Shown: positions 8,880 through 18,850 of the stretch, piece after piece
Position numbering within the stretch: the stretch's first letter is position 1
Layout of the letters: each line of letters opens with the position of its first letter
From: Enterococcus sp. 4G2_DIV0659
GTDB lineage: Bacteria; Bacillota; Bacilli; Lactobacillales; Enterococcaceae
Length of the DNA stretch: 64,000 nt
Direction of reading: 5' to 3'
Assembly: GCF_002140715.2 (NCBI RefSeq)
Contig: NZ_NGLE02000001.1
Location: forward strand, 2,694,001 to 2,758,000
Notes under the pieces: generated by a model
Seen by the model: only the letters and a program-made list of their open reading frames with translations
Databases searched by the model: none
What the model was told of the DNA's origin: nothing
Position numbers and translations under genes: made by a program

Positions 8880-10024
8880 AAAAAGCCTCTCAAAAAAACT
8901 GGTTCTCGGGACTGTTAGCATTACTTTTTGCGTTGTTACTGTTTTTCAATGCAAATTCATCTGGAAATGTAGGAAGTGTAGTCAGTACGAGTCAAATTTA
9001 TGATGAGATGCTTTATAATGTTCCTGTTCAATTAGATTATGATCAAGACAAGTATTTCGTTTCTGGCTATGAAGAAGCAGTCAATGTTCAACTAAGTAGT
9101 GCCAACCGAATTCAGTTAGATTTAGAAACAAATGAAGATACTAGAAATTTTCAAATTGTTGCAGATCTTAGAAAAACACCTCTTGGCACATCAGAAATTC
9201 AATTAAGAGTGAAAGGGTTGAGTACCGCAGTTACTGCTGAGATTGAGCCAAAAACAATCACAGTCACGATTGAGAAGAAGGTAACAAAATCATTTGACGT
9301 ACAAGCCCAACTCCCTGAAACTATTGAAACAGAAGGGTATCAGATAGATAAATTGGATGTCAGTCCTAAAACAGTAGAAATCACCACAGGAGAAGAAACT
9401 GCTAAAGCAATTGATCGTGTAGTAGCGCCATTATCGAATGTTAATCAGTCTGTGGATAAAATCAAGCAGACAGTGAATGTTCAAGCCCTTGATGCAAAAG
9501 GTCAGATACTAAGTATTGAAAATCCAGCGCCTCAAGTAAAAGTAGTCGTAGACTTAACTCTTCCTTCAAAAGAAGTAGGGCTAACAATCAATCAAACAGG
9601 TTCACCACCAACAAATATAGAACATTATACATTTAGCCTTTCTGAGCAAAAAGCAGAGATTAAAGGTCCTAAATCCACATTGGATAAAATTGATACAATA
9701 GAGGTTCCTGTGGACGTAAGTAATATACGTTCATCAACGAAACAAACAATAAAAATTCCTGCAAGTGCAGAGTATATTGTTACGCCTAAGGAAGTGGAAG
9801 TAACGATTGTTCCTATTTTTACTGGAACAAATCAAAGTTTTTCTGGAGCAAGCGGGCAAACGACAACGACCAGCTTTTCAAGCTCGGATGTATCGACGCC
9901 TTCTTCGTCCAGTGAAAAACCAAGGACGCCAAAACCTTCTAGTTCATCAAGCTCATCTAGCGAAGAAAGTAGTAGTAGTAAACCTGCTGTTGAAAATGGA
10001 AGCTCTTCTGCTTCTGTAAATTAA
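8876..10024 (+). CDS. cdaR: CdaA regulator CdaR (YbbR repeats)
   Basis: The 382-residue protein has one N-terminal membrane helix (residues 10-24) and an extracellular region of repeated YbbR domains (about residues 45-310, TI-x-V-x-I/V strands). It then ends in a low-complexity Ser/Thr/Lys-rich tail of about 60 residues. In this family CdaR binds CdaA and tunes its activity. Its start overlaps the cdaA stop (ATGA), indicating translational coupling. The long serine tail probably spans or enters the wall; that is inference. Confidence 0.93.
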   Translation: MKKASQKNWFSGLLALLFALLLFFNANSSGNVGSVVSTSQIYDEMLYNVPVQLDYDQDKYFVSGYEEAVNVQLSSANRIQLDLETNEDTRNFQIVADLRKTPLGTSEIQLRVKGLSTAVTAEIEPKTITVTIEKKVTKSFDVQAQLPETIETEGYQIDKLDVSPKTVEITTGEETAKAIDRVVAPLSNVNQSVDKIKQTVNVQALDAKGQILSIENPAPQVKVVVDLTLPSKEVGLTINQTGSPPTNIEHYTFSLSEQKAEIKGPKSTLDKIDTIEVPVDVSNIRSSTKQTIKIPASAEYIVTPKEVEVTIVPIFTGTNQSFSGASGQTTTTSFSSSDVSTPSSSSEKPRTPKPSSSSSSSSEESSSSKPAVENGSSSASVN

Positions 10025-10106
10025 ATGATTAATCAAACTCTTCATTTCTAATAAAACATGGGTAGAGATAAGGGAAATCGGATCTATAAGTTAAAGGAGA
10101 ATTAGT

Positions 10107-11462
10107 ATGGGTAAATATTTTGGAACAGATGGTGTTAGAGGAATTGCCAATAAGGAATTGACACCAGAATTAGCGTTTAAATTGGGCCGTTGTGGTGGTT
10201 ATGTTTTAAGTCAACATGAAGATTCAACACGTCGACCAAGAGTTTTAGTTGGGCGTGATACAAGGGTTTCAGGTCAATTATTAGAGCAAGCATTGATTTC
10301 AGGATTACTTTCGGTTGGGATCGAGGTATTTCAATTAGGTGTGATTTCAACACCAGGAGTGGCCTATTTAACAAGGTCGCAAAAAGCTTCAGCGGGCGTT
10401 ATGATTTCTGCTTCTCATAATCCTGCAGAAGATAATGGAATCAAATTTTTCGGTGCAGACGGGTTCAAATTAGTAGATGACCAAGAGTTGGAAATTGAAG
10501 CGTTATTAGATGGGGAAGAAGATAACTTACCACGACCGTCTGCAGAAGGTTTGGGTACGTTAGATGAGTTTCCAGAAGGGTTATTGAAATATTCACAATT
10601 CTTGGTTCAGACAATTCCAGGAGACTTATCAGGTTTAACGGTTTGTATTGATGCAGCAAATGGAGCAACGGCAACTTCTGTTAATCGTTTGTTCGCAGAT
10701 TTAGAGACAGATTTTTATACGATGGGCACAAGTCCTAATGGATTAAATATCAATGATGGCGTTGGTTCAACCCACCCTGAAAAATTAGCGGAAATGGTTG
10801 TTGAAAAAGGGGCTGATGTCGGTCTTGCATTTGATGGTGATGGCGATCGAATCATTGCTGTAGATGAACTAGGCAATATTGTTGATGGAGATAAAATCAT
10901 GTTTATCTGCGCAAAATATTTAGCAGAAAAGAATCGTTTGAAAAAAGATACGATTGTAACTACTGTGATGAGTAATCTAGGTTTTCGTAAAGCAGTGGAA
11001 GCTGCTGGTATGAAAGATGTAATTACCCAAGTTGGTGATCGTTATGTTGTAGAAGAAATGCGTAAAAATGATTACAACTTTGGTGGCGAACAATCTGGCC
11101 ATATGATCTTTTTAGATTATAATACAACAGGTGATGGTATGCTTTCGGGTATCCAGTTGTTAAATGTCATGAAGCAAACTGGAAAAAAATTATCTGAGCT
11201 GGCCTCTGAATTAACGGTGTACCCACAAAAATTAGTCAACATTCGTGTAACTGATAAACATGGAGCAATGGATGTTCCTGCAATTAAAGAAGTCGTTGAC
11301 TTAATGGAAACTGAAATGAACGGTGATGGTCGTATTTTAGTTCGCCCTTCTGGAACGGAACCATTATTGAGAGTTATGGCAGAAGCGCCAACACAAGAAA
11401 AAGTTGATTATTATGTAGATAAAATCGCTGATGTTGTTAAAGCTGAAATTGGCGTAGGTTAA
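10107..11462 (+). CDS. glmM: Phosphoglucosamine mutase
   Basis: GlmM converts glucosamine-6-phosphate to glucosamine-1-phosphate on the route to UDP-GlcNAc and peptidoglycan. The 451-residue chain shows the phosphoserine loop ([13 protein letters not shown], Ser about residue 100), the magnesium loop DGDGDRI, the sugar-binding GGEQSGH and the C-terminal phosphate-binding [12 protein letters not shown]. It is third in the cdaA-cdaR-glmM operon with an 82-nt gap. GlmM is known to inhibit CdaA. Its product pathway is completed by glmS 4 kb downstream. Confidence 0.97.
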   Translation: MGKYFGTDGVRGIANKELTPELAFKLGRCGGYVLSQHEDSTRRPRVLVGRDTRVSGQLLEQALISGLLSVGIEVFQLGVISTPGVAYLTRSQKASAGVMISASHNPAEDNGIKFFGADGFKLVDDQELEIEALLDGEEDNLPRPSAEGLGTLDEFPEGLLKYSQFLVQTIPGDLSGLTVCIDAANGATATSVNRLFADLETDFYTMGTSPNGLNINDGVGSTHPEKLAEMVVEKGADVGLAFDGDGDRIIAVDELGNIVDGDKIMFICAKYLAEKNRLKKDTIVTTVMSNLGFRKAVEAAGMKDVITQVGDRYVVEEMRKNDYNFGGEQSGHMIFLDYNTTGDGMLSGIQLLNVMKQTGKKLSELASELTVYPQKLVNIRVTDKHGAMDVPAIKEVVDLMETEMNGDGRILVRPSGTEPLLRVMAEAPTQEKVDYYVDKIADVVKAEIGVG

Positions 11463-11474
11463 AAGCGAAAAGTG

Positions 11475-11511
11475 ACCTGTATACATATATTTATGTAGCA
11501 GGTTATTTTTT
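11475..11511 (+). terminator. Terminator of the cdaA-cdaR-glmM operon
   Basis: ACCTG..TACATA pairs with TATGTA..CAGGT, followed by TATTTTTT, 12 nt after the glmM stop. Confidence 0.75.
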
Positions 11512-11575
11512 CGATTTTTCCCGTTGTCAAAGGACGAATTCTACATTTTTTTATTGAATAACATTTGATAATACG

Positions 11576-11604
11576 TTGACAGAAATGAAAGAAAAAGGTA
11601 CTAT
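11576..11604 (+). promoter_or_regulatory. Promoter of the ECF transporter genes
   Basis: TTGACA (11576-11581) and TACTAT (11599-11604) with 17-nt spacing. About 80 nt of leader follow before the ribosome site; I see no riboswitch in it. Confidence 0.65.
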
Positions 11605-11686
11605 GTGTGAGGATTAACAGCGATAAGAATAAGATTTTAGAATGAATTAAAAGCTAAATTAAAGTATGGTGAACAGGAGTGGGAAA

Positions 11687-12238
11687 GTGAAAAAAGAGAT
11701 GTCAGTAAAAACAATTGTAGCGATTGGAATTGGTTCAGCTGTATTTGTTATTTTAGGTCGATTTGTGGTTATTCCGACAGGGTTTCCAAATACTAATTTA
11801 GAAACAGCTTATCCTTTTTTAGCATTGGTTTCAGTTATTTTTGGACCAATTGCTGGTGGCTTAATTGGATTGATCGGTCACACATTGAAGGATTTTACAA
11901 CATATGGAAGTGCGTGGTGGAGTTGGATCGTTTGTTCTGGTATTATAGGAATAATTTATGGCTTTGCTGGACGAAAAATCGATCTTCAACATGGAGAGTT
12001 CAATAAAAAAGATATGATTCGTTTTAATCTATATCAAGTTATTGGAAATGCTGTAGTTTGGGGATTTATTGCACCAACGCTGGATGTATTGATTTATAGT
12101 GAACCAGCGAGTAAAGTTTACACGCAAGGCGTTATTGCGGTTGTATTAAATGTCATTGCAGTCGGACTAATAGGAAGCGTATTAATGGCAGCTTATGCGG
12201 CGACTAGAACGAAAAAAGGTAGCTTGAAAAAAGAGTAG
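11687..12238 (+). CDS. ECF transporter substrate-binding S component, UPF0397 family
   Basis: This very hydrophobic 183-residue protein has about five membrane helices and is the substrate-capturing unit of an energy-coupling-factor importer. It resembles UPF0397, often labelled a riboflavin-type S component, but the substrate cannot be read from sequence. GTG 11687 is preferred over ATG 11666 because an AGGAGTGG site sits 4-8 nt upstream of it and the resulting length fits the family. A dual ATPase and a T component follow, so the three make one transporter. An intergenic hairpin with T tract follows and may reduce downstream expression. Confidence 0.85.
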   Translation: MKKEMSVKTIVAIGIGSAVFVILGRFVVIPTGFPNTNLETAYPFLALVSVIFGPIAGGLIGLIGHTLKDFTTYGSAWWSWIVCSGIIGIIYGFAGRKIDLQHGEFNKKDMIRFNLYQVIGNAVVWGFIAPTLDVLIYSEPASKVYTQGVIAVVLNVIAVGLIGSVLMAAYAATRTKKGSLKKE

Positions 12239-12251
12239 GATCAAAAACGAA

Positions 12252-12308
12252 GGGCAAGGAAAAGAAAGCTTATTTCTCTAGCTTAATAACCTTTTCCAGC
12301 CCTTTTTT
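12252..12308 (+). terminator. Intra-operon hairpin between S component and ATPase genes
   Basis: GGGCAAGGAAAAG and CTTTTCCAGCCC pair across a 26-nt loop and are followed by six T. It looks like a terminator, so expression of the ATPase and EcfT genes may be lowered relative to the S component. Confidence 0.7.
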
Positions 12309-12333
12309 ACATAGAATTAAGGAGCGGATATAT

Positions 12334-14043
12334 ATGAGAAAACCACTGATTATTTTCAAAGATTTTACTTTCCAATATCATAGCCAATCTGACCCTACAT
12401 TACATAATATTAATTTGACGATCTATGAAGGGGAGAAAGTGTTGATAGTTGGGCCAAGTGGTAGTGGCAAATCAACATTTGCTCACTGCATTAATGGTTT
12501 AATTCCTAATGTATACGAAGGGGACATTACAGGAAGTGTAAAAATTAGAGACAAAGAGTTAAGTCAAACTAGTCTATTCGATCTTTCCTTTGATGTGGGA
12601 ACTGTTTTACAAGATACAGATGGACAATTTATTGGACTAACAGTGGGAGAAGATGTAGCTTTCGCTCTAGAAAATGATGAAGTTCCTCAAGAACGAATGA
12701 AAGCAGAAGTAGAGCATTGGACAAATGTGGTTGACTTACATGATTTTTTACAACATAGACCTCAAGATTTATCAGGTGGACAAAAACAACGTGTTTCCAT
12801 GGCAGGAGTTCTGATCAATGAAGCACCAATTCTGCTTTTTGATGAGCCTTTGGCAAATCTTGATCCTCTTGCTGGGAAAGAAACGATTGCACTTATTGAA
12901 AGGATTCATCAAAAAACACAAACAACTATTTTAATTATTGAACATCGCTTAGAGGATGTCTTATATCGGTCGGTTGATCGTGTAATTGTATTTAATGAGG
13001 GACAAGTAATTGCTGATTTACCAGCAGATGAATTACTACAAACGAATATTTTAACAAAACAAGGGATTCGAGAACCTCTGTATATAACAGCAATGAAATA
13101 TGCAGGAGTTGATTTAAAGACAGTTGATCATTTGGCAGATATTCGCCAGATTACTGCACCGAATTTAATGGAGCAAATGGAAAGCTGGGGAAGTCAACAA
13201 CAGATGCGTCCAGAAAAAGAAGGATCTGTGAACTTGTTAGAGCTAAAAAATGTCACTTATCAATACAATCAAAAGGATCGGAAAATCCTTTCTGATATCT
13301 CGGTATCTTTTAAACGTGGTGAAATGCTTAGTATTGTTGGTAAAAATGGTGCAGGAAAATCTACCTTAAGTAAAGCAATCTGCGGTTTTATTACACCTCA
13401 ATCAGGAGAAATGACCTGGAATGGGGAAGACTTCCTTCACTATTCAATTAAAGAGCGAGCGGACAAAATTGGTTTTGTCATGCAAAATCCTAATCAAATG
13501 ATTTCTAAAAAAATGATTTTTGATGAAATTGCTTTAGGACTAGTTTTAAAAGGCGTTTCAGAATCAGAAATCACACGACGAGTTGAAAAAGTTTTGAAGA
13601 TTTGTGGGCTATATCCATTTCGTCATTGGCCGATTTCAGCATTAAGCTTCGGACAAAAAAAGCGCGTAACGATTGCTTCAATTTTAGTTTTAGAGCCTGA
13701 GATGATTATCTTAGATGAACCAACAGCGGGTCAAGATTTCAAGCATTATACTGAAATGATGACTTTTTTAGAATCTCTTAATGCGTTAGGTGTGACGATT
13801 GCAATGATTACTCATGATATGCACTTGATGTTGGAATATACAGATAGAGCATTAGTTTTATTTGACGGACAACTCATTGCTGACACAACACCAGTCAAGG
13901 TTTTAACGGATCCTCAATTGGTAGAACATGCATCGTTAAAAGAAACGAGTTTATTTACTTTTGCAAAACATTTAGGGATGGATGATCCTTTCTTGTTTAC
14001 AGAAAATTTTATGTCTTATGATCGAAAGGTGCGTTTGCGATGA
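12334..14043 (+). CDS. ECF transporter ATPase, two fused ABC domains
   Basis: The 569-residue protein carries two complete ATP-binding cassettes, each with Walker A (GPSGSGKST near residue 40; GKNGAGKST near 335), signature ([16 protein letters not shown]) and Walker B (ILLFDEP; MIILDEP). It thus fuses what are separate EcfA1 and EcfA2 subunits elsewhere. It would energise the upstream UPF0397-type S component together with the EcfT-like protein, whose ATG overlaps this gene's stop by 4 nt. The same three-gene order before glmS is typical of enterococci. Confidence 0.92.
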   Translation: MRKPLIIFKDFTFQYHSQSDPTLHNINLTIYEGEKVLIVGPSGSGKSTFAHCINGLIPNVYEGDITGSVKIRDKELSQTSLFDLSFDVGTVLQDTDGQFIGLTVGEDVAFALENDEVPQERMKAEVEHWTNVVDLHDFLQHRPQDLSGGQKQRVSMAGVLINEAPILLFDEPLANLDPLAGKETIALIERIHQKTQTTILIIEHRLEDVLYRSVDRVIVFNEGQVIADLPADELLQTNILTKQGIREPLYITAMKYAGVDLKTVDHLADIRQITAPNLMEQMESWGSQQQMRPEKEGSVNLLELKNVTYQYNQKDRKILSDISVSFKRGEMLSIVGKNGAGKSTLSKAICGFITPQSGEMTWNGEDFLHYSIKERADKIGFVMQNPNQMISKKMIFDEIALGLVLKGVSESEITRRVEKVLKICGLYPFRHWPISALSFGQKKRVTIASILVLEPEMIILDEPTAGQDFKHYTEMMTFLESLNALGVTIAMITHDMHLMLEYTDRALVLFDGQLIADTTPVKVLTDPQLVEHASLKETSLFTFAKHLGMDDPFLFTENFMSYDRKVRLR

Positions 14044-14878
14044 ATGAACATCAAATGTTAGGGTATATTCCAGATGATACAATCATTCATAAATTAAATG
14101 GAACGGCGAAATTGGTATTTTTAATTTTGTTATCCATTGCTTGTATGACAACTTACGACACACGTTTTTTGATTATGATGACACTGTTTTCACTCGTTTT
14201 ATTCAAGCTTTCTCATATTAAATGGTATCAAATATCATTTGTAGTGAAATTCATTTTCGTTTTTTCTTTGTTGAACATTGTTGCAGTTTATTTATTTGCG
14301 CCAGAGTATGGGGTGGAACTGTATCATTCTAGAACGATGATTTTCGAAGGAGTAGGTCGCTTTACACTTACCCAAGAGCAACTGTTCTATGAGTTTAATT
14401 TAGTGTTAAAATATTTTTGTACCATTCCGTTAGTATTGATTTTTCTGTTAACGACAAATCCAAGTGAGTTTGCATCTAGTTTGAATCAAATTGGTATTAG
14501 CTATAAAATTAGTTACGCAGTGGCATTAGCGATTCGCTATATTCCGGATATTCAAGAAGATTTTGTGAATATTTCTTTCGCACAACAAGCACGCGGATTT
14601 GAAATGTCTAAAAAAGGAAAGTTGGCGCAACGAATAAAAGGGACTGCACAGATCGTTTTTCCACTTATTTTATCTAGTTTAGATCGAATTGAAACGATCA
14701 GTACCGCAATGGAATTACGGCGTTTTGGTGAAAAAAGAAACGAACGTGGTATGCCAAGCGTCCCTATCATCATTTAGATTTTCTTGTAATGGGGATCGCT
14801 ATTTTATTAACATTGCTAAGTTTTGGATTGTTTAAAGTGAATGGTGGACGATTCTACAATCCTTTTATTAAATCTTGA
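14040..14878 (+). pseudogene. ecfT: ECF transporter T component, frameshifted near its 3' end
   Basis: The zero frame (14040-14777, 245 residues) has the EcfT pattern: membrane helices and the coupling-helix motif AQQARGFE (about residue 181). It then ends oddly in RNERGMPSVPIII. The overlapping -1 frame continues from about 14738 with KRTWYAKRPYHHLDFLVMG, a membrane helix and a tail, stopping at 14876-14878. Adding one A to the A6 run at 14731-14736 joins both frames. The lost part is the final membrane segment, so the protein as read is probably impaired. A sequence error, a real mutation or slippage on the A run are all possible. Confidence 0.8.
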
Positions 14879-14894
14879 GTATTTCGACTTTAGA

Positions 14895-14940
14895 GGATGA
14901 AACAAAACGTGTTTTCGGTTTTGTTTCATCCTTATTTTTT
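14895..14940 (+). terminator. Terminator of the ECF transporter operon
   Basis: GGATGAAACAAAAC and GTTTTGTTTCATCC form a perfect 14-bp stem with a 9-nt loop, followed by TTATTTTTT. It is of the same AACAAAAC-type as the hairpins at 20265, 24196 and 38618. Confidence 0.9.
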
Positions 14941-14983
14941 ACGGTTTTTAGACTAGACCAATTTTTGTTTTTTGAATAAAGTG

Positions 14984-15013
14984 TTGACAGGGATGTTCAT
15001 GTTATTGTATGAT
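14984..15013 (+). promoter_or_regulatory. glmS promoter
   Basis: TTGACA (14984-14989) and TATGAT (15008-15013) with 18-nt spacing, about 50 nt upstream of the ribozyme cleavage site. Confidence 0.6.
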
Positions 15014-15066
15014 TAATTCAGTTTCTATTGACAATTTAATAAAGGAGAGACAGATAGACCAATGTT

Positions 15067-15230
15067 GGATAGCGCCAGGCCTGCATGTACAGGTGACGAG
15101 GAAAGAGCTTATCGAAAGATTCGGCGGATAGCTCTAGGGACTGCACTCTAAAAGCTGAAAAGAAAAAGTGACTGCAAGGTTACAACAAAGATTCAGCTAA
15201 GCAGAATAGAAACGTAAAAAAAAAATGTTT
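15067..15230 (+). ncRNA. glmS ribozyme/riboswitch
   Basis: The conserved core is present in order: AGCGCC at the cleavage site (15071-15076, cut expected between A15071 and G15072), GTGACGAGG, CTTATCGAAAGATTCGGCGG, and distal pairing regions including AGCTGAA/TTCAGCT. In this class glucosamine-6-phosphate is the cofactor for self-cleavage, which destabilises glmS mRNA. The 3' limit is approximate. Confidence 0.93.
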
Positions 15231-15344
15231 CAATTGCTAAAAGGCTTGTGAGTCCAAATTAGATCATTAAATAATCATCTGATGTAGATTATGCCCCTTT
15301 TAGTTTAGTTACTGAAGCCAAATGAGAAAGTAGGAAATAGACAT

Positions 15345-17156
15345 ATGTGCGGAATTGTAGGAATTATTGGGAAAGAAAATGCAACGGATATTTTAGTTCA
15401 AGGACTAGAAAAATTAGAGTATAGAGGATATGACTCGGCAGGGATTTTTGTGATGGGCAAGGACAATCAAGATTATTTGGTCAAGTCCTTAGGAAGAATC
15501 GCTGACCTCCAAGCGAAAATTGGTCCAGAGGTGAAGGGAACTTTAGGCATTGGTCACACACGTTGGGCAACACATGGCAAACCAAGTGAACGTAATGCTC
15601 ATCCTCATACGTCATCTAACCAACGATTTACATTAGTTCATAATGGTGTGATCGAAAATTTTGAAGAAATAAAACAGGAATTTCTTCAAGGAACATTAAT
15701 GGAAGGTGAAACAGATACGGAAATTGTTGTCCACTTGATCGAATACTTTTCTGAGTTAGGGGCGACAACCAAAGAAGCGTTTAAGAAGGCACTAACAGTC
15801 ATCCATGGCTCGTATGCATTTGCTTTAATTGATACTAAAGATCCAGAAGCGATTTATGTTGCTAAAAATAAAAGTCCATTGTTGATTGGTTTAGGCGACT
15901 CTTTTAACGTTATTTGTAGTGATGCAATGGCGATGCTTACACAAACCAGTAACTTTGTCGAAATTGTTGATGGCGAAACAGTGACAGTCAAAGCGGATAA
16001 GATTGAGATTGAAGACGAGAAGGGAAACATTGTTTATCGTGAGTCATATGAAGCGCAATTAGATTTAAGTGATATCGAAAAAGGCACGTATCCTTACTAT
16101 ATGTTAAAAGAAATCGATGAACAGCCGACAGTGATGCGTAGAATTGTGGAAACATATACGAGCGCAACTGGGGAAGCAACAATTGATGAAGGAATTATCG
16201 AAAAAATGTTAGCAAGTGATCGCATATATATCATTGCTTGTGGTACTAGCTATAATGCTGGTTGGGTTGGCAAAGCTATACTGGAAGAGATGACGAAGAT
16301 TCCCGTTGAAGTACACTTATCAAGCGAATTTGGTTATAATATGCCGTTACTCTCTGATCATCCATTTTTTATTTTCTTAAGTCAAAGTGGAGAGACTGCA
16401 GATAGCCGACAAGTTTTGGTACAAACAAATCAACTAAACCTACCTTCACTGACATTAACAAATGTTTCAGGTTCTACATTGTCTAGAGAAGCAGATTATA
16501 CATTGCTGTTGCATGCTGGACCAGAAATAGCTGTAGCATCAACAAAAGCATATACAGCCCAAATAGCTGTTTTAGCCGTTCTTGCTAAAGCTGTTGGGGA
16601 TAAAAAGAAGAATCCAGCGTCCTTAGATTTTGATATTGCCCATGAATTAAGTGTCAGTGCAACAATTATGGAAACGATCATTGATGAAAAAATGAGCATT
16701 AGTCAATTAGTAGAAACCTACCTGACTCATACCAGAAATGCTTTTTATATCGGACGTGGTGTGGATTATTATGTATCTATGGAAGCTGCTTTGAAATTAA
16801 AAGAAATATCTTATATTCAAGCAGAAGGGTTTGCAGCAGGCGAGCTGAAACATGGAACGATTGCTTTGATCGAAGAAGGGACACCTGTTTTTGGGGTGAT
16901 TACAGATCAAAAAACGGCCGCACATACACGTGGCAATTTAAAAGAAGTAGAAAGCCGCGGGGCACATAATTTTGTGATTTCTCTGTCTTCTTTGTCAAAA
17001 GAAACCGATCAATTAATTATACCTGACGTTCATCCATTATTAACACCACTAGTGAGTATTGTACCAACGCAATTAATTGCTTATTTTGCAACATTGCAAA
17101 GAGGCTATGATGTGGATAAACCAAGAAATCTAGCGAAAAGTGTAACTGTAGAATAA
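15345..17156 (+). CDS. glmS: Glutamine--fructose-6-phosphate aminotransferase (isomerising)
   Basis: GlmS makes glucosamine-6-phosphate from fructose-6-phosphate and glutamine, the first step to UDP-GlcNAc. The 603-residue protein starts with the N-terminal nucleophile Cys2 (MCGIVGIIG) of the glutaminase domain; the C-terminal half has two SIS sugar-isomerase domains ([30 protein letters not shown]) and ends in the usual [12 protein letters not shown] glmS ribozyme in its leader gives product feedback. glmM is encoded about 4 kb upstream. Confidence 0.98.
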   Translation: MCGIVGIIGKENATDILVQGLEKLEYRGYDSAGIFVMGKDNQDYLVKSLGRIADLQAKIGPEVKGTLGIGHTRWATHGKPSERNAHPHTSSNQRFTLVHNGVIENFEEIKQEFLQGTLMEGETDTEIVVHLIEYFSELGATTKEAFKKALTVIHGSYAFALIDTKDPEAIYVAKNKSPLLIGLGDSFNVICSDAMAMLTQTSNFVEIVDGETVTVKADKIEIEDEKGNIVYRESYEAQLDLSDIEKGTYPYYMLKEIDEQPTVMRRIVETYTSATGEATIDEGIIEKMLASDRIYIIACGTSYNAGWVGKAILEEMTKIPVEVHLSSEFGYNMPLLSDHPFFIFLSQSGETADSRQVLVQTNQLNLPSLTLTNVSGSTLSREADYTLLLHAGPEIAVASTKAYTAQIAVLAVLAKAVGDKKKNPASLDFDIAHELSVSATIMETIIDEKMSISQLVETYLTHTRNAFYIGRGVDYYVSMEAALKLKEISYIQAEGFAAGELKHGTIALIEEGTPVFGVITDQKTAAHTRGNLKEVESRGAHNFVISLSSLSKETDQLIIPDVHPLLTPLVSIVPTQLIAYFATLQRGYDVDKPRNLAKSVTVE

Positions 17157-17179
17157 AGAAAAAATCATGAAGATATAGT

Positions 17180-17227
17180 TTAAGGGTCTGAAGTATAACT
17201 CAAAGAGTTTATACTTCAGACCCTTAA
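17180..17227. terminator. Bidirectional hairpin between convergent glmS and histidine kinase
   Basis: Arms of about 22 bp with one bulge carry an ACTC-AAA-GAGT tip. The genes on both sides converge here. The plus-strand exit is A-rich rather than a clean T tract, so it is probably better on the minus strand. A further shared block follows (17228-17300); see findings. Confidence 0.7.
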
Positions 17228-17350
17228 AATGCGAATAAAGGGCGAGAAAAAAGCAACTTATTTTTCAGACCTAACCTCTTTTGCCTCGGCCTCTTAGATT
17301 GTAAATAAGAGAGCCAATTATTAATTATTAGAATTAAGCGGTTTTTATAG

Positions 17351-18850
17351 TTAATTCAAAGGGATTGTAACATAAAAAGTTGTTCCGGTATGTTTATCAC
17401 TATGAACATCTATGCTAAAGTGATGACGCTCAGCAATTTCTTTTGCAATAGCCAGACCAAGTCCTGTTCCATCATAATGTTCTTTTGTACGAGCTTGGTG
17501 AAAGCGTCCAAAAATTTCTTTCTGTTCTTTCTTAGAAATATAAGAGCCTTCGTTGTGAATGCTGATGGTTTCCCTTTTTTCATCTATTTTTGATTGAATG
17601 GTAATCGTTGCTTGGGGTGGAGCAAATTTAATAGCATTTTCAATCAAAATAACAAAAAGCTGTCGAATTCTTCCATAATCACCGCTAACGATTGTTGGTT
17701 TTTCCATGTCAAGTTCAACTAGCAGCTGTTGTTGCTTTTCTGATGCTTTTAAGCGCAAGCCTCTTAGACTGTCAGATAATATATCATTAATATTGACGGG
17801 CTCCATTGTAATTGTAAATTCAGGATTTTCTAGCCTTGATAGTTCAAGCAAATCGTTGATTAGCCGCTCTAATACGATTGATTCTGCCAAAAGTTGCTGA
17901 TGATATTGCTTGATTTTTTCGGGCTGGTTAATCAGTCCGTCGTTCAAAGATTCAAGTGACCCACGAATAACAGTCACAGGCGTTCTTAGTTCATGAGAGA
18001 TTGTAGATAAGAAATTTTTTTGCGCTTTTTCGCGATTTTCACGATGGAATTTTGCTTCAGCTAGTCGATCTTTTAAAACTGTCAGTTTTTTTCCTAAATC
18101 TCCCATCTCATCATTCGTATCAAGATTCAATGACTTACTGTAATTTTCTACAACAAGCTCTTCGGTGAAGGCACTCATTTTTGTAATAGGTGCAATGAAT
18201 TTTTTAGATAGTATGATTGACAAGAACAGTCCGATAATCCAAGCAATTAACATACTGACAAGTAGCAATAAATAGCCTCTGTTTTCTTCTTTTCGTACAG
18301 TAGAAATTGCTGAATGTAGTAAGACAACAGCTAATACGTCACCTTTGTTGTTTTTTATAGGTGCGCCAACAGTTACCGTTGGTTCACCGATGAAATTGCT
18401 GAATGCATCGCTAATTGTCGTTTTACCGGCGTAGACTTTTTTTAAAACATCACGAGCGTTAGAAGGCAATTCATTGTATTTTTTACTGTGCATGCCATGT
18501 CCAACTGTAATTGTGTGAGCATTTTCGTCAACGATCCAAATGTCGTCAACAGCCAATTGTTCCATAAACTGGATAAAAGCAGAATAGCCCATACCTGTCA
18601 TCATTGATGAGCTAGATCCCATCATGCCATGCCTAGAAGAGCTGTTATTTGTCGTTGTTTGTTGTTGTTCGTCAAAATAATCTTGTAACGTATCAGCGAT
18701 GACTGTGGCACGTCGACTCATTTCTTCTGTTCGGACAGTAACTGTTTGTCTGGAAAATAGTGTTTTAAAGGCAACAGCTATGACTAAGGAGAAAAGTAAT
18801 AGCGTGAGCGAAAAATAAAAAATGAGTTTTTTAGTGAGTTTATTTTTCAT
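17351..18850 (-). CDS. Sensor histidine kinase
   Basis: This 499-residue membrane kinase has one N-terminal helix (residues 9-29), an extracytoplasmic sensor (about 30-190), a second helix (about 197-218), HAMP, HisKA with FLSTISHELRTP (phospho-acceptor His), and a HATPase domain with N box (ENAIKFAP) and GTGLGLAIAKEI. The sensor holds a Met/His-rich stretch (SRHGMMGSSSSMMTGMG) and HGMHSKK, suggesting metal or peptide contact, which is inference. It overlaps its response-regulator gene by 4 nt. The ligand is not identifiable. Confidence 0.92.
   Translation of the reverse strand: MKNKLTKKLIFYFSLTLLLFSLVIAVAFKTLFSRQTVTVRTEEMSRRATVIADTLQDYFDEQQQTTTNNSSSRHGMMGSSSSMMTGMGYSAFIQFMEQLAVDDIWIVDENAHTITVGHGMHSKKYNELPSNARDVLKKVYAGKTTISDAFSNFIGEPTVTVGAPIKNNKGDVLAVVLLHSAISTVRKEENRGYLLLLVSMLIAWIIGLFLSIILSKKFIAPITKMSAFTEELVVENYSKSLNLDTNDEMGDLGKKLTVLKDRLAEAKFHRENREKAQKNFLSTISHELRTPVTVIRGSLESLNDGLINQPEKIKQYHQQLLAESIVLERLINDLLELSRLENPEFTITMEPVNINDILSDSLRGLRLKASEKQQQLLVELDMEKPTIVSGDYGRIRQLFVILIENAIKFAPPQATITIQSKIDEKRETISIHNEGSYISKKEQKEIFGRFHQARTKEHYDGTGLGLAIAKEIAERHHFSIDVHSDKHTGTTFYVTIPLN

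Noticed and set aside
9807..10019. Plus-strand frame inside the end of cdaR
   Set aside because: It arises from the low-complexity serine-coding tail read in another frame.
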